The notes under the pieces are model-generated. The model did not search any database, was not told where the DNA came from, and saw nothing but the letters and a program-made list of their open reading frames with translations. From RGIG5612 sp045627365 (GTDB lineage Bacteria; Bacillota; Clostridia; Lachnospirales; Lachnospiraceae): DNA of 61,656 nt. The stretch is from assembly GCA_045627365.1 (NCBI GenBank), contig JAZQNN010000033.1, positions 1-61,656 of the forward strand. Direction: 5' to 3'. A program made the translations under genes and the position numbers. Below are positions 17,101-25,914 of the stretch, piece by piece. How positions within the stretch are numbered: the stretch's first letter is position 1; each line of letters starts with the position of its first letter.

Positions 17101-18874
17101 CTTCACCTCCTTCTTCCTTCTCAAGCTGCTGGAGCTCTACCATCTTGTGGTACTCCGGACACGTCTTAACAAGTTCGTCATGGCTTCCGGACGCGATAAC
17201 CGTGCCATCCTCCACGAACAGGATCTTATCCATCTGCTCGATGGTTGAAATTCTGTGGGCGATAAGGATGGTCGTTTTGCCCTTCCTGCTTTCCTTCAGG
17301 TTCTTAAGTATAGTCTGCTCCGTTGCCGTATCTACCGCCGAAACAGAGTCATCAAGTATCAGTATCGGAGCATCCTTAAGAAGCGCTCTTGCGATGGAAA
17401 TACGCTGCTTCTGGCCGCCTGAAACGGTCACTCCGCGCTCTCCCATCATTGTGTCGAATCCGTCCGTAAATTCCACGATATCATCGTAAACGCCGGACAT
17501 TTTAGCAGCCTCTTCGACCTGCTCTCTCGTTGCGTTATCTACAGCAAATTCGATGTTTCCCGCAACCTTCGTCGAGAACAGGAAATTATCCTGCGGAACA
17601 TACGCGCAGCCCTCACGTACCGAGTGAATGGTTACGTCGTTAACATCCTTTCCGTCAATGAAAAGTGTCCCGTCAGGCACATTGTAAGTTCTAAGTATAA
17701 GATCAACGATCGTGGTTTTGCCGCAGCCGGTACGTCCGACGATACCAACACTCTCGCCTGCATTGATCTTGAAAGATACATTCTTAAGGTTCGGATAATC
17801 CTTGCCCGGGAAGCTGAATGTAAGGTTTCTGAACTCGATCTCGCCTTTGACTTCGCTAAGTTCCTCGGCACCTTCGCGGTCCTTAACGTCAATTTCCGAA
17901 TCCAGAAGCTCGCTTATACGGTTAATGGATGCTTTTCCACGTGAGCGCATCTCGATAAGGAAAGAGATAGCAAGCACCGGCCAAACGATCGATGAGAAAT
18001 AGCCGATATATTCAACCAGTCGTCCCGCGTCGAACGTTCCTTTATAAACAAGGAATCCGCCGTATCCCAGGATAACGCCTACAACGGTTTCCGCGAGTAA
18101 CTGAATTATTACGTCAAGAAGCGTTGAGATCTTGGTGAAGTCTACGTTCTTGTCCTCATGTATTTTGTTCAGTTTAGCGTATTCTTTGATTTCATGGACT
18201 TCCTTGACAAATGCCTTGATCACGGCGATTCCCATGATCTTCTCCTGAGAGAAATCAGACAGTACGGAGAATGCTTCCTGCCTCTCGTCCCATCTCTTTG
18301 TCAGGGCCGTGCTTATCAGGAAACTGAGTACCAGAAGGATCGCCAGCGGGATCAGTGAAAGAAGTGTCAGCAAATGATCCATCTTCCACATCTTGAGCAA
18401 AGCCATTCCGCCCAGCAGCAGCGCATCAAAAAGCATCAGCATTCCGTCGCCGAAGCACTCGTTGATCGTATCAAGGTCGTTTGTATAAAGGCTCATCAGA
18501 GAACCGACTTTGTTCTCCTGATAGTAGCTCTGTGACAGGAATCTGCTATGGTCGAACATACGGCATCTTAAGTCATGCTCTACCTTGATCGCAGATCCGT
18601 AGAAGCATACTCTCCACAGGAATCTTCCGATGACCATTATTACGATAACAACTATCAAAGGAAGACAGATATCGTTCAGAAGCACCTCTTTTGTGAAGGC
18701 CACCATCTGACCTTTTACCTCAACGTCTATGCCGTTCATTCCGTTGATTACCATACGGTAAAACTCCGGTATTTTCAGCTGGAAAAAGTCAACAGCAACC
18801 AAAGCCGCGATTCCCAAAATAAGGAGCGGGCTGTACTTCAGGTAGTATTTGTTGATGTATTTGTTGAATATCAT
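17090..18874 (-). CDS. ABC exporter subunit with degenerate catalytic Glu, heterodimer partner
   Basis: Six-helix membrane domain plus ATPase, 594 residues. Walker A is GRTGCGKTT and the signature is canonical SGGQKQR, but Walker B reads LILDDS. The catalytic Glu after the Walker B Asp is therefore replaced by Asp, the mark of the non-hydrolysing site in heterodimeric exporters. It is the first gene of the four-gene ABC run 18874 to 11242. It overlaps the second exporter gene and has a TATAAT-type promoter just upstream. Confidence 0.93.
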   Translation of the reverse strand: MIFNKYINKYYLKYSPLLILGIAALVAVDFFQLKIPEFYRMVINGMNGIDVEVKGQMVAFTKEVLLNDICLPLIVVIVIMVIGRFLWRVCFYGSAIKVEHDLRCRMFDHSRFLSQSYYQENKVGSLMSLYTNDLDTINECFGDGMLMLFDALLLGGMALLKMWKMDHLLTLLSLIPLAILLVLSFLISTALTKRWDERQEAFSVLSDFSQEKIMGIAVIKAFVKEVHEIKEYAKLNKIHEDKNVDFTKISTLLDVIIQLLAETVVGVILGYGGFLVYKGTFDAGRLVEYIGYFSSIVWPVLAISFLIEMRSRGKASINRISELLDSEIDVKDREGAEELSEVKGEIEFRNLTFSFPGKDYPNLKNVSFKINAGESVGIVGRTGCGKTTIVDLILRTYNVPDGTLFIDGKDVNDVTIHSVREGCAYVPQDNFLFSTKVAGNIEFAVDNATREQVEEAAKMSGVYDDIVEFTDGFDTMMGERGVTVSGGQKQRISIARALLKDAPILILDDSVSAVDTATEQTILKNLKESRKGKTTILIAHRISTIEQMDKILFVEDGTVIASGSHDELVKTCPEYHKMVELQQLEKEEGGEDDE

Positions 18875-18898
18875 TTCTTATCACCTCATAACTTATCA

Positions 18899-18921
18899 AT
18901 TATATCAATCGACAGCATAAA
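18899..18921 (-). promoter_or_regulatory. Probable promoter of the ABC exporter run
   Basis: A perfect TATAAT sits at 18904-18899 on the minus strand. The -35 match is weak (TTAACT/TTTAAC at about 16-17 bases). It lies between the pnp terminator and the first exporter gene, about 25 bp before the start codon. Confidence 0.5.
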
Positions 18922-18943
18922 GTTAAATACTCAAATAATAAAA

Positions 18944-18972
18944 TAAGGGCCGAAATATACAGTCGGCCCTTA
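18944..18972 (-). terminator. Terminator of pnp
   Basis: Nine-base-pair GC-rich stem AAGGGCCGA / TCGGCCCTT with a short loop, followed on the minus strand by an AT-rich tract. It lies about 25 bp after the pnp stop. Confidence 0.75.
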
Positions 18973-18997
18973 CTGATCAAAACCTTTTTCAGGTTAA

Positions 18998-21085
18998 TTA
19001 TTTTGCATCTTTGATGCTGAAGGAGATACGTCCCATCTTGTCTTTGCCCATGCACTTAGCCTGAACAACATCGCCAAGAGTGAGTACGTCTTCTACTCTG
19101 TTGATTCTTTCCTTAGCGATCTTTGAGATGTGTACCATGCCTTCCTTGCCCGGAGCAAACTCCAGGAAAGCACCGAAATCCTTGATGCTGACTACGGTTC
19201 CCTGATAGATCTTGCCTTCCTCAAACTCGGAAACGATCATCTCGATAGTCTTCTGTGCTTCAACAAGCTTGTCCTTGTCTACGCCGCAGATGGAAACCAG
19301 GCCGTCTTCACTGATATCAATTTTTGTATCTGTTCTGGCAATGATCTCGTTGATGACCTTGCCCTGCTTGCCGATAACATCACCGATCTTCTCTGTGTCG
19401 ATCTGCATGCTGATGATCTTCGGAGCATATTTGCCGACTTCTTTACGCGGTTCAGGAATAACAGGAAGCATGATCTCATGAAGAAGATATGTTCTTGCCT
19501 GCTTAGCTCTTGCGATCGCACCCTCAACGATCTCGCGGGTAAGACCGTGGATCTTGATGTCCATCTGGATCGCGGTGATACCGTTGTCAGTACCTGCAAC
19601 CTTGAAATCCATATCGCCGAAGAAGTCCTCAAGGCCCTGAATATCTGTAAGGATCAGATAATCATCATCGGTCTCGCCTGTTACAAGTCCGCAGGAAATG
19701 CCTGCTACAGGAGCCTTGATAGGAACGCCTGCTGCCATAAGTGAAAGTGTTGATGCGCAAACGCTGGCCTGTGATGTTGATCCGTTTGACTCAAGAGTCT
19801 CAGAAACCAGACGGAGTGCGTATGGGAACTCTTCCTCTGAAGGGATTACAGGAAGAAGTGCTCTTTCTGCAAGTGCGCCGTGGCCGATCTCACGACGGCC
19901 CGGTGTACGGCTTGTCTTCGCCTCGCCTACTGAATATCCCGGGAAATTGTACTGATGCATATATCTCTTGGAAGTAACCGAAAGGTTGATTCCATCGAGT
20001 TTCTGAGCATCAGAAAGCGGTCCGAGTGTTGTAGCTGTCAGGATCTGTGTCTGGCCACGCTTGAAGATCGCGCTGCCATGTGTACGCGGAAGAACGTCTA
20101 CTTCGCATGAAAGCGGACGAATCTGGTCGATCGCACGGCCATCCGGACGCTTGTGATCCTTCAGGATCATCTTACGAACGGTCTTCTTCTGGTAGTTGTA
20201 AATAGCCTCACCTACGAACGGAAGCCAGTCTTCATGTTCTTCAGCAAATGCATCCTCAACGACCTTGGTTACTTCTGCGATATTGGCGTCACGAACCTGC
20301 TTCTCATCAGCAAATACAGCAACTTCCATCTTCTCAGGAGGAATGATCTGCATGATCGCATCGGTGATTTCCTGAGGAACCACGTGGCTTTCGTAAGGCT
20401 TCTTCTCTTTGCCGCATTCAGCGATGATCCCGTCGAAGAACTTGATGATCTCGCCGTTCACTTCGTGAGCCTTGTAGATAGCTTCGATCATCTTGGCTTC
20501 AGGGATCTCATTTGCGCCTGCTTCGATCATGATGACCTTCTCACGTGTTGAAGCAACAGTGAGTTTAAGGTCTGATACCAGATTCTGGCTCTCTGAAGGG
20601 TTAATGATGAATTCGCCGTCGATAAGTCCGACCTGAGTCATTGCAACAGGTCCGTCAAAAGGAACGTCTGAAATGCAGGTAACAAGTGCGCTTCCGAGCA
20701 TAGCTGTGATCTCAGGTGCGCACTCAGGGTCAACGCTCATTACGAGGTTGCTGATTACTACGTCATTTCTGTAATCCTTCGGGAACAGAGGACGCATAGG
20801 TCTGTCGATTACACGTCCGGTAAGTGTCGCATTCTCGCTGTCTTTACCTTCTCTTCTTGTATAGCCTCCCGGGATCTTTCCTACAGCGTAAAGTTTCTCC
20901 GTAAACTCAACGCTCATCGGGAAGAAATCGATTCCGTCACGCGGCTTGTCTGATGCGGTGATAGTTGACATAACAACTGTTTCACCATAGTGCATAAGTG
21001 CTGCACCGTTGGCCTGCGCTGCCACTCTGCCGATATCGATGGTGAGTGTACGTCCGGCCAGTTCCATACTGTAAGATTTGTACAT
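18998..21085 (-). CDS. pnp: Polyribonucleotide nucleotidyltransferase (PNPase)
   Basis: Phosphorolytic 3'-5' exoribonuclease of mRNA decay, 695 residues. Two RNase PH domains flank an alpha-helical domain. The catalytic core in the second contains GDMDFKVAGT with the metal-binding Asp. The C terminus carries a KH domain (GKQGKVINEI) and an S1 domain (GTVVSIKDFGAFLE) ending at SIKDAK. The start follows an AGGAGG-like box. It lies downstream of rpsO, the conserved rpsO-pnp order, with a large hairpin in between. Confidence 0.96.
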   Translation of the reverse strand: MYKSYSMELAGRTLTIDIGRVAAQANGAALMHYGETVVMSTITASDKPRDGIDFFPMSVEFTEKLYAVGKIPGGYTRREGKDSENATLTGRVIDRPMRPLFPKDYRNDVVISNLVMSVDPECAPEITAMLGSALVTCISDVPFDGPVAMTQVGLIDGEFIINPSESQNLVSDLKLTVASTREKVIMIEAGANEIPEAKMIEAIYKAHEVNGEIIKFFDGIIAECGKEKKPYESHVVPQEITDAIMQIIPPEKMEVAVFADEKQVRDANIAEVTKVVEDAFAEEHEDWLPFVGEAIYNYQKKTVRKMILKDHKRPDGRAIDQIRPLSCEVDVLPRTHGSAIFKRGQTQILTATTLGPLSDAQKLDGINLSVTSKRYMHQYNFPGYSVGEAKTSRTPGRREIGHGALAERALLPVIPSEEEFPYALRLVSETLESNGSTSQASVCASTLSLMAAGVPIKAPVAGISCGLVTGETDDDYLILTDIQGLEDFFGDMDFKVAGTDNGITAIQMDIKIHGLTREIVEGAIARAKQARTYLLHEIMLPVIPEPRKEVGKYAPKIISMQIDTEKIGDVIGKQGKVINEIIARTDTKIDISEDGLVSICGVDKDKLVEAQKTIEMIVSEFEEGKIYQGTVVSIKDFGAFLEFAPGKEGMVHISKIAKERINRVEDVLTLGDVVQAKCMGKDKMGRISFSIKDAK

Positions 21086-21107
21086 TTTGGTACCTCCTTT
21101 TCTTCTG

Positions 21108-21193
21108 AAGCAGAAGCACCGAAACGTCTGAAAAAACGTCGATCTGTCCGGCCAATCGGCGGCTTTTCAGATGCTTCGGGGCTGCTTCTGCTT
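21108..21193 (-). promoter_or_regulatory. Long hairpin in the pnp leader
   Basis: Outer arms AAGCAGAAGC (21108-21117) and GCTTCTGCTT (21184-21193) are perfectly complementary. Pairing continues inward with small bulges through CCGAA/TTCGG and TCTGAAAA/TTTTCAGA, giving about 25 base pairs. It sits 23 bp before the pnp start. In E. coli a comparable rpsO-pnp hairpin is cut by RNase III and then used for pnp autoregulation. The same role here is inference. Confidence 0.65.
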
Positions 21194-21209
21194 TTACCTG
21201 TAAACGCAA

Positions 21210-21242
21210 CAATAGACTTAAAGCCAAGCCTTAAGTCTATTG
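21210..21242 (-). terminator. Hairpin after rpsO, terminator or processing site
   Basis: A perfect 12-bp inverted repeat, CAATAGACTTAA / TTAAGTCTATTG, with a 9-base loop starts 13 bp after the rpsO stop. No T-run follows on the minus strand, so it may stabilise or delimit the rpsO message rather than stop transcription fully. That would allow read-through into pnp. Confidence 0.6.
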
Positions 21243-21254
21243 CGAGTTACATAA

Positions 21255-21521
21255 TTACTTTCTGATGCCTAACTTGGCGATCAATTCACGGTAAGCTTCG
21301 ATGTCCTTCTTCTTGAGGTAATCAAGAAGTCCTCTTCTCTTACCAACCAACTTAAGAAGTCCTCTTCTTGAATGATGGTCTTTCTCGTGTGTCTTAAGAT
21401 GCTCGGTAAGTTCCTTGATTCTGTAGGTAAGGATAGCTACCTGAACTTCTGTTGAACCGGTATCTTCCGGTGTCTTGCCGTACTCTTTGATGAGCTGGGC
21501 TTTGATTTCCTGATTGATCAT
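21255..21521 (-). CDS. rpsO: Ribosomal protein uS15
   Basis: Primary 16S rRNA-binding protein of the small-subunit platform, 88 residues. The sequence is typical across its length: TGSTEVQVA, the HxxTHEKDHHSRRGLL rRNA-binding region and the KKKDIEAYRELI helix. The start is ATG 21521, preceded by GGAGG; the in-frame upstream extension is leader RNA. It has its own strong promoter and an 85-base leader. Confidence 0.97.
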   Translation of the reverse strand: MINQEIKAQLIKEYGKTPEDTGSTEVQVAILTYRIKELTEHLKTHEKDHHSRRGLLKLVGKRRGLLDYLKKKDIEAYRELIAKLGIRK

Positions 21522-21613
21522 GATTGTAATCCTCCATAAAATTCTGTATTTCACCCATGACTGAGAACCGGCCGGAGTGTCCAAATTCCAGGTCAGGGTC
21601 AGACAACGCATCG

Positions 21614-21642
21614 ATATTACAACGACATCGGGCGTTTGTCAA
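21614..21642 (-). promoter_or_regulatory. Strong SigA promoter of rpsO(-pnp)
   Basis: Perfect TTGACA (21642-21637), 17-base spacer, TAATAT (21619-21614) on the minus strand. Transcription would start near 21607, giving an 85-base leader with a CCGGCCGG palindrome and flanking pairable arms. S15 represses its own message through such leaders in several bacteria; that is possible here but not shown. Confidence 0.85.
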
Positions 21643-21674
21643 GTTTTTTATTAATATATTATATGCACGTTCTC

Positions 21675-22676
21675 CTAAAACTCGAACGCTTCTTTCGGAG
21701 TTTGCGGGAATTCGTCCATATCCCACAGATGGCTTGCATAGCCGATCGTCTGGCTGTTCTCAAGCAGCCAGTCATCGGTCACCATGAAAAGCTCAGTGCC
21801 CCAGCGCATTGCATCACAGTGATACCATGTATTACCGTTGTCTATGCTCACCATGTTCCAGTAATGCGGATACATAGCCTCTTCGCTGTTTCCGATGATC
21901 ATCACCTGGTAACCGAGACGTTCGAGCAAAACCTTCATCGCAGCCGCCGAGCATCTGCAATTGCCCATTCTGCTTTCGACATAGTAATAAAAGTTCGGAT
22001 ATACATCAGTCGGTTCTCCAAAGCTGTAATCCACAAACGGTATGCTGTTGACCCAGCTGTAAACGGCATACAGTTTCTCCGTATCGCTCATTTCATCGTT
22101 TACGATCCAATAAAGGATCTCATCTGCCTTCTCGTAAGCATCACTTGCCGTGATTATTTCGCGTGAAACGACGGACACAGTTATTGTCACCGAGGACTGA
22201 TTACCGCTGTTGTCCGTTGCGGTATAAATGACCGGATAATCGCCCAGTTTCAGCAAATTCACCCGGCTGGTATCGATATCAAGATCAGGATCCAGGTCGT
22301 AATCGTCTTCGACTTTAATACCCTTCTTGTAGCTTATTGCCTCACCTTCGTGAACTGTGATATTCTCAGCGCCTTTTATGACAGGTGCGGTGACATCGCC
22401 GTACTTGGAGTTGTTCTTCCTTCTGAATTTGCGAAGTCCCGAGAAAAAGCCGCCGTTATCAGCTTCTACCTGCTCGCCTTCTGCGTCCGGAAGCCCGCTT
22501 GCGCGTCCGAACGGTCCAAAGACGAATAACACAATAACAGCTGCCACAACAACTACTGCTATGGCAACCGTCATGATGATCATTTTCTGTTTCTGCACCT
22601 GCTGTTTTCTTTCAAGTGCCGCTGCCTCTCTTTGGCGCTTGTGTTCCTCTATGAGGCGTTCGTCTTTCTTACTCAA
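21675..22676 (-). CDS. Membrane-anchored transglutaminase-like protein with Ig-like domain
   Basis: The 333-residue protein has a charged coiled N terminus, one membrane helix (about 32-53), an Ig-like/DUF5011-type domain (about 97-170, APVIKGAENITVHEG to the TDNSGNQSS segment) and a C-terminal transglutaminase core. The papain-like triad is visible as Cys in GNCRCSAA, His in YPHYWNMV and Asp in YHCDAM. Topology puts the catalytic domain outside. Such proteins act in the envelope as peptidases or crosslinkers, but the substrate cannot be told. The start is TTG at 22676 with an AGGA box seven bases upstream; no better start exists before the helix. It lies 13 bp downstream of the metallophosphoesterase gene and is probably cotranscribed. 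Confidence 0.8.
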   Translation of the reverse strand: MSKKDERLIEEHKRQREAAALERKQQVQKQKMIIMTVAIAVVVVAAVIVLFVFGPFGRASGLPDAEGEQVEADNGGFFSGLRKFRRKNNSKYGDVTAPVIKGAENITVHEGEAISYKKGIKVEDDYDLDPDLDIDTSRVNLLKLGDYPVIYTATDNSGNQSSVTITVSVVSREIITASDAYEKADEILYWIVNDEMSDTEKLYAVYSWVNSIPFVDYSFGEPTDVYPNFYYYVESRMGNCRCSAAAMKVLLERLGYQVMIIGNSEEAMYPHYWNMVSIDNGNTWYHCDAMRWGTELFMVTDDWLLENSQTIGYASHLWDMDEFPQTPKEAFEF

Positions 22677-22689
22677 AAGTATATCCTAT

Positions 22690-23853
22690 CTATTTTGTCG
22701 GGAACGAGAAATGCTTTATACTTGCTCCGTCCATATCGCAGAAATCGAGCTCGATCATACCGCCGCCGATTTCAACTGTGGTAAATCCGAATGTCTCTCC
22801 GTCGTAGAAAAGCTGATCAGCCTCAGACTTAACTGTGAAGCCGTGATAAACATCGCATCCGCCGGGGCCTACAAGTGCGTACGGAACGCCGTTTTTCTCA
22901 AGCATTTCCATCGAATGCTGATGTCCGCAAATGAACAGATCCACGTTATTTTTCTCAAGGATCGGCGCGATATTGTCAACATATCCCGGTATATCCCACC
23001 ATTTTCCTCCGCCTTCGGACACTACGCCCGAACCGTATATAAAGCTGTGGGCATTAACGATCACAGTGTCCTCTTCAGGGAATGAGGCAAGCGTCTCTTC
23101 CAGCCAGGTAATGTCTTCTTTGTCAATGTCCGACATATCCCAAAGCATGGTGAACACTACCCAGTGAACGCCGGGCGCGATCTCGAGTACATGGTTGCTG
23201 TCGGTCTCGTCAGGCTCAAAATATCTCATGAAGACCTTCTCGGAGTTGATCAGTGTATCGTGATTGCCGAGCACAAAATGGACCGGCTTAGTCGCAAGAT
23301 GTGCTTCCAGGTCCGCAATTGCCTCGTCGGCATACTTGGTGACCGAGCCCTGCTCAGTCATATCACCGCAGAAAACGACCAGATCCGAGTCGCTCTTCTC
23401 AAGCGTATCCAGCATATGGTTCCTGTTCTCCGGTTTACTGCTCGAATTACCCCAGTGAGTGTCAGAAATGACCGCTACTTTAACACTGTCTGTGTCTGCA
23501 AGTGCTGCATCCTTCGAACTGTAATAATTGAGATCCGGTCTCTGATCCGGACCACCCGTGCTAAAGGAATAAACGAGATATCCGCCAGCCAGTGAGACTA
23601 TCAAAAAGATAATACCAAGCGCCTTCGCCAGAACCTTTAAGAACCTGCTCTTTGTCAATGCCAGAAACGTGACAAGCCATACGATAACACATACACAACC
23701 TATCAGGATCACGTACATTCTGTACGATTTCTCCCATCTTACAAGCCCCATCATTCCGGTGGTGCCAAGCAAATAAACCAGTAATGCTGTAAGTGCAGCC
23801 GCACCAATAAAACCCAGTAAAAATCCGCCTTTTACGGCTTTCTTTTCTTTCAT
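22690..23853 (-). CDS. Membrane metallophosphoesterase
   Basis: A 387-residue calcineurin-like phosphoesterase with three N-terminal membrane helices (about 9-30, 45-64 and 75-96), then an extracytoplasmic catalytic domain. Metal-binding motifs in order: SDTHWG, GDMTEQ, GNHDT, NAHSF and CGHQHS. It resembles YkuE/YaeI-type membrane phosphodiesterases. Substrate unknown. It has its own promoter and is followed by the transglutaminase-like gene, suggesting a two-gene envelope operon. Confidence 0.87.
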   Translation of the reverse strand: MKEKKAVKGGFLLGFIGAAALTALLVYLLGTTGMMGLVRWEKSYRMYVILIGCVCVIVWLVTFLALTKSRFLKVLAKALGIIFLIVSLAGGYLVYSFSTGGPDQRPDLNYYSSKDAALADTDSVKVAVISDTHWGNSSSKPENRNHMLDTLEKSDSDLVVFCGDMTEQGSVTKYADEAIADLEAHLATKPVHFVLGNHDTLINSEKVFMRYFEPDETDSNHVLEIAPGVHWVVFTMLWDMSDIDKEDITWLEETLASFPEEDTVIVNAHSFIYGSGVVSEGGGKWWDIPGYVDNIAPILEKNNVDLFICGHQHSMEMLEKNGVPYALVGPGGCDVYHGFTVKSEADQLFYDGETFGFTTVEIGGGMIELDFCDMDGASIKHFSFPTK

Positions 23854-23904
23854 TTGGTTCCTCTCTTTGTGTGCGAAAAACTAAACACATTTTCCTTGTT
23901 TGTC

Positions 23905-23933
23905 ATTATACCATTACGGTCCGATATAGTCCA
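23905..23933 (-). promoter_or_regulatory. Promoter of the metallophosphoesterase operon
   Basis: TGGACT, 17-base spacer and a perfect TATAAT (23910-23905) on the minus strand, about 50 bp before the start codon. Confidence 0.65.
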
Positions 23934-23963
23934 CATGACTTATCCTTTTTTAGCCCAAATGTG

Positions 23964-23994
23964 CAAAAAAGGCAGGTCGTAATGACCTGCCTTT
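23964..23994 (-). terminator. Terminator of rpsB-tsf
   Basis: An 11-bp perfect stem AAAGGCAGGTC / GACCTGCCTTT with a five-base loop, continuing into a T-run on the minus strand. It starts about 20 bp after the tsf stop. Confidence 0.9.
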
Positions 23995-24014
23995 GGAAAG
24001 CAAATGCTTATGAA

Positions 24015-25103
24015 TTAAAGACCCATCTGTGCTGCAACTTCTGCTGCAAAGTCTTCTTTACGCTTCTCGATGCCTTCACCGGTCTCGAAACGCACGTACT
24101 GCTTGATCTCTACGCCGCCAACAGACTTGAGGTAAGCTGCAACTGACTGCTTGCCGTCTTCTGCCTTAACGTAAACCTGATCGTACAGAGAAACTTCCTT
24201 AACCTGCTTGGAAACACGTCCCTCTACAAGGCCATTGAAGATCTTGTCAGTAACGATCTCGTCTTTAGCTTCCATACCAAGAGCTGCAACTGCCTTTCTT
24301 GCATCCTCTGAAAGGAAGTTGAAGAGGTAGTTGAGGTTGTTCTTCTGTTCTTCATACTGAGCAAGGTCAGCCTCGCTCCATACGTTCTTCTCAACTGCTG
24401 AAGCAAGGAGCTTGAGAAGGATAGGCTTTGGAAGAGATGCCGGATCATTGATCGCACTGTCGATGGTGATCTCTCTCATCTTAGCAAGCTCATCTGCGGA
24501 GATGTTAGCTCTGCTGATGTACTGCGGATTAAGAGCTGCAACCTGCATAGCGATGTTCTTAGCTGCTTCCTGACCAGCTTCGCTTGCAGCATTCTCTGCT
24601 TCAACGATAACGCCGATACGGCCGCCGCCATGGATATAGGAAACAAGAGTATTGTCAGAAGTAACCTTCTGGAATCTTCTGATGGAGATCTTCTCACCGA
24701 TAGTAGCGATGATTCTTACAAGAGCCTCGCCAACGGTGATTGAAGGATCTGCTGCCCACTTCTCGTTCATAAGAGCTTCAGTGTCTGCTGCGTCACATGC
24801 GAAGATAGATTCAACAACGTCTGCTGCGAACTTCTGGAACTTCTCGTTCTTAGCAACGAAGTCTGTCTCAGAGTTGACCTCAAGGATAACTGCCTGGTTG
24901 CCCTTGATAACTGCGGTAACGATACCTTCAGCTGCGATACGGGTAGCTTTCTTAACTGCTGTAGCCTCGCCCTTCTTTCTAAGAGCCTCAACTGCTGCGT
25001 CAAGGTCGCCATTGTTATCTACGAGAGCGTTCTTGCAGGCAAGTACGCCGGCGCCGGTAAGCTCTCTTAACTGCTTGATTAAAGCTGTGTTGATTTCTGC
25101 CAT
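24015..25103 (-). CDS. tsf: Elongation factor Ts with expanded C-terminal domain
   Basis: Nucleotide exchange factor for EF-Tu. The start at 25103 (MAEINTALIK) follows an AAGGAG box and gives 362 residues, against about 280-310 in most bacteria. The N-terminal UBA-like domain with LTGAGVLACKNAL and the TDFVAKN contact motif (80-86) are normal. The extra length is an insertion of roughly 70 residues (about 212-288), helical in appearance, placed before the conserved VEGR motif of the C-terminal dimerisation module. It lies 32 bp after rpsB and is cotranscribed with it. Confidence 0.95.
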   Translation of the reverse strand: MAEINTALIKQLRELTGAGVLACKNALVDNNGDLDAAVEALRKKGEATAVKKATRIAAEGIVTAVIKGNQAVILEVNSETDFVAKNEKFQKFAADVVESIFACDAADTEALMNEKWAADPSITVGEALVRIIATIGEKISIRRFQKVTSDNTLVSYIHGGGRIGVIVEAENAASEAGQEAAKNIAMQVAALNPQYISRANISADELAKMREITIDSAINDPASLPKPILLKLLASAVEKNVWSEADLAQYEEQKNNLNYLFNFLSEDARKAVAALGMEAKDEIVTDKIFNGLVEGRVSKQVKEVSLYDQVYVKAEDGKQSVAAYLKSVGGVEIKQYVRFETGEGIEKRKEDFAAEVAAQMGL

Positions 25104-25135
25104 TTTATATCTCCTTATCTGCAAATGCTGCCGAA

Positions 25136-25897
25136 TTACTCAGCGTCTTCAGCCTCTTCTACTTTCTCTTCGAATTCCTCAGTAGCTTCTACTTCTTCAG
25201 GAACTGCGAATTCTTCACCCTGATTTGCCTCAACAACAGCGTCAGCCATCTTAGCAACGATCAGTTTAACGGCGCGGATAGCATCATCATTGCCCGGGAT
25301 AACGAAGTCAAGATCGTCCGGATCGCAGTTAGTATCGCAGATACCGATAAGAGGGATGCCAAGTCTGTGAGCTTCAGTTACGCAGATCTTCTCTTTCTTA
25401 GGGTCAACGATGAAGATCGCATCCGGGAGTTTCTTCATATCACGGATACCGTTAAGGTTCTTCTGGAGTTTCTCAAGTTCCTTCTTGAGTTCGATGACTT
25501 CCTTCTTAGGAAGAACGTCGAATGTTCCGTCTTCAGCCATCTTCTCGATGTCTTTCATCTTGCGGATACGTGACTGGATGGTCTTGAAGTTGGTCAGCAT
25601 TCCGCCGAGCCATCTCTCGTTAACGTAGAACATTCCGCAACGCTCAGCTTCGGTCTTGATAGCTTCCTGTGCCTGCTTCTTGGTGCCGACAAAAAGAATA
25701 GAGCCGCCCTGTGCAGCAATGTCAGCTACGGCGTCAAATGCGTCGTCAATAAGTCCTACTGTCTTCTGGAGATCGATGATGTAGATACCGTTTCTCTCGG
25801 TGTAGATGTATGGAGCCATCTTAGGGTTCCAACGTCTGGTCTGGTGTCCAAAGTGAACACCTGCTTCAAGCAGCTGCTTCATAGAAATTACGCTCAT
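25136..25897 (-). CDS. rpsB: Ribosomal protein uS2
   Basis: Small-subunit protein of 253 residues. Family landmarks: MKQLLEAGVHFGHQTRRWNPKM at the start, IIDLQKT, FVGTKKQAQ, NERWLGGMLTNF and the GNDDAIRA segment. The acidic tail (EEVEATEEFEEKVEEAEDAE) is common in Gram-positive S2. It is the first gene of the rpsB-tsf operon. Confidence 0.97.
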   Translation of the reverse strand: MSVISMKQLLEAGVHFGHQTRRWNPKMAPYIYTERNGIYIIDLQKTVGLIDDAFDAVADIAAQGGSILFVGTKKQAQEAIKTEAERCGMFYVNERWLGGMLTNFKTIQSRIRKMKDIEKMAEDGTFDVLPKKEVIELKKELEKLQKNLNGIRDMKKLPDAIFIVDPKKEKICVTEAHRLGIPLIGICDTNCDPDDLDFVIPGNDDAIRAVKLIVAKMADAVVEANQGEEFAVPEEVEATEEFEEKVEEAEDAE

Positions 25898-25914
25898 TTA
25901 ATTTACCTCCGTGG

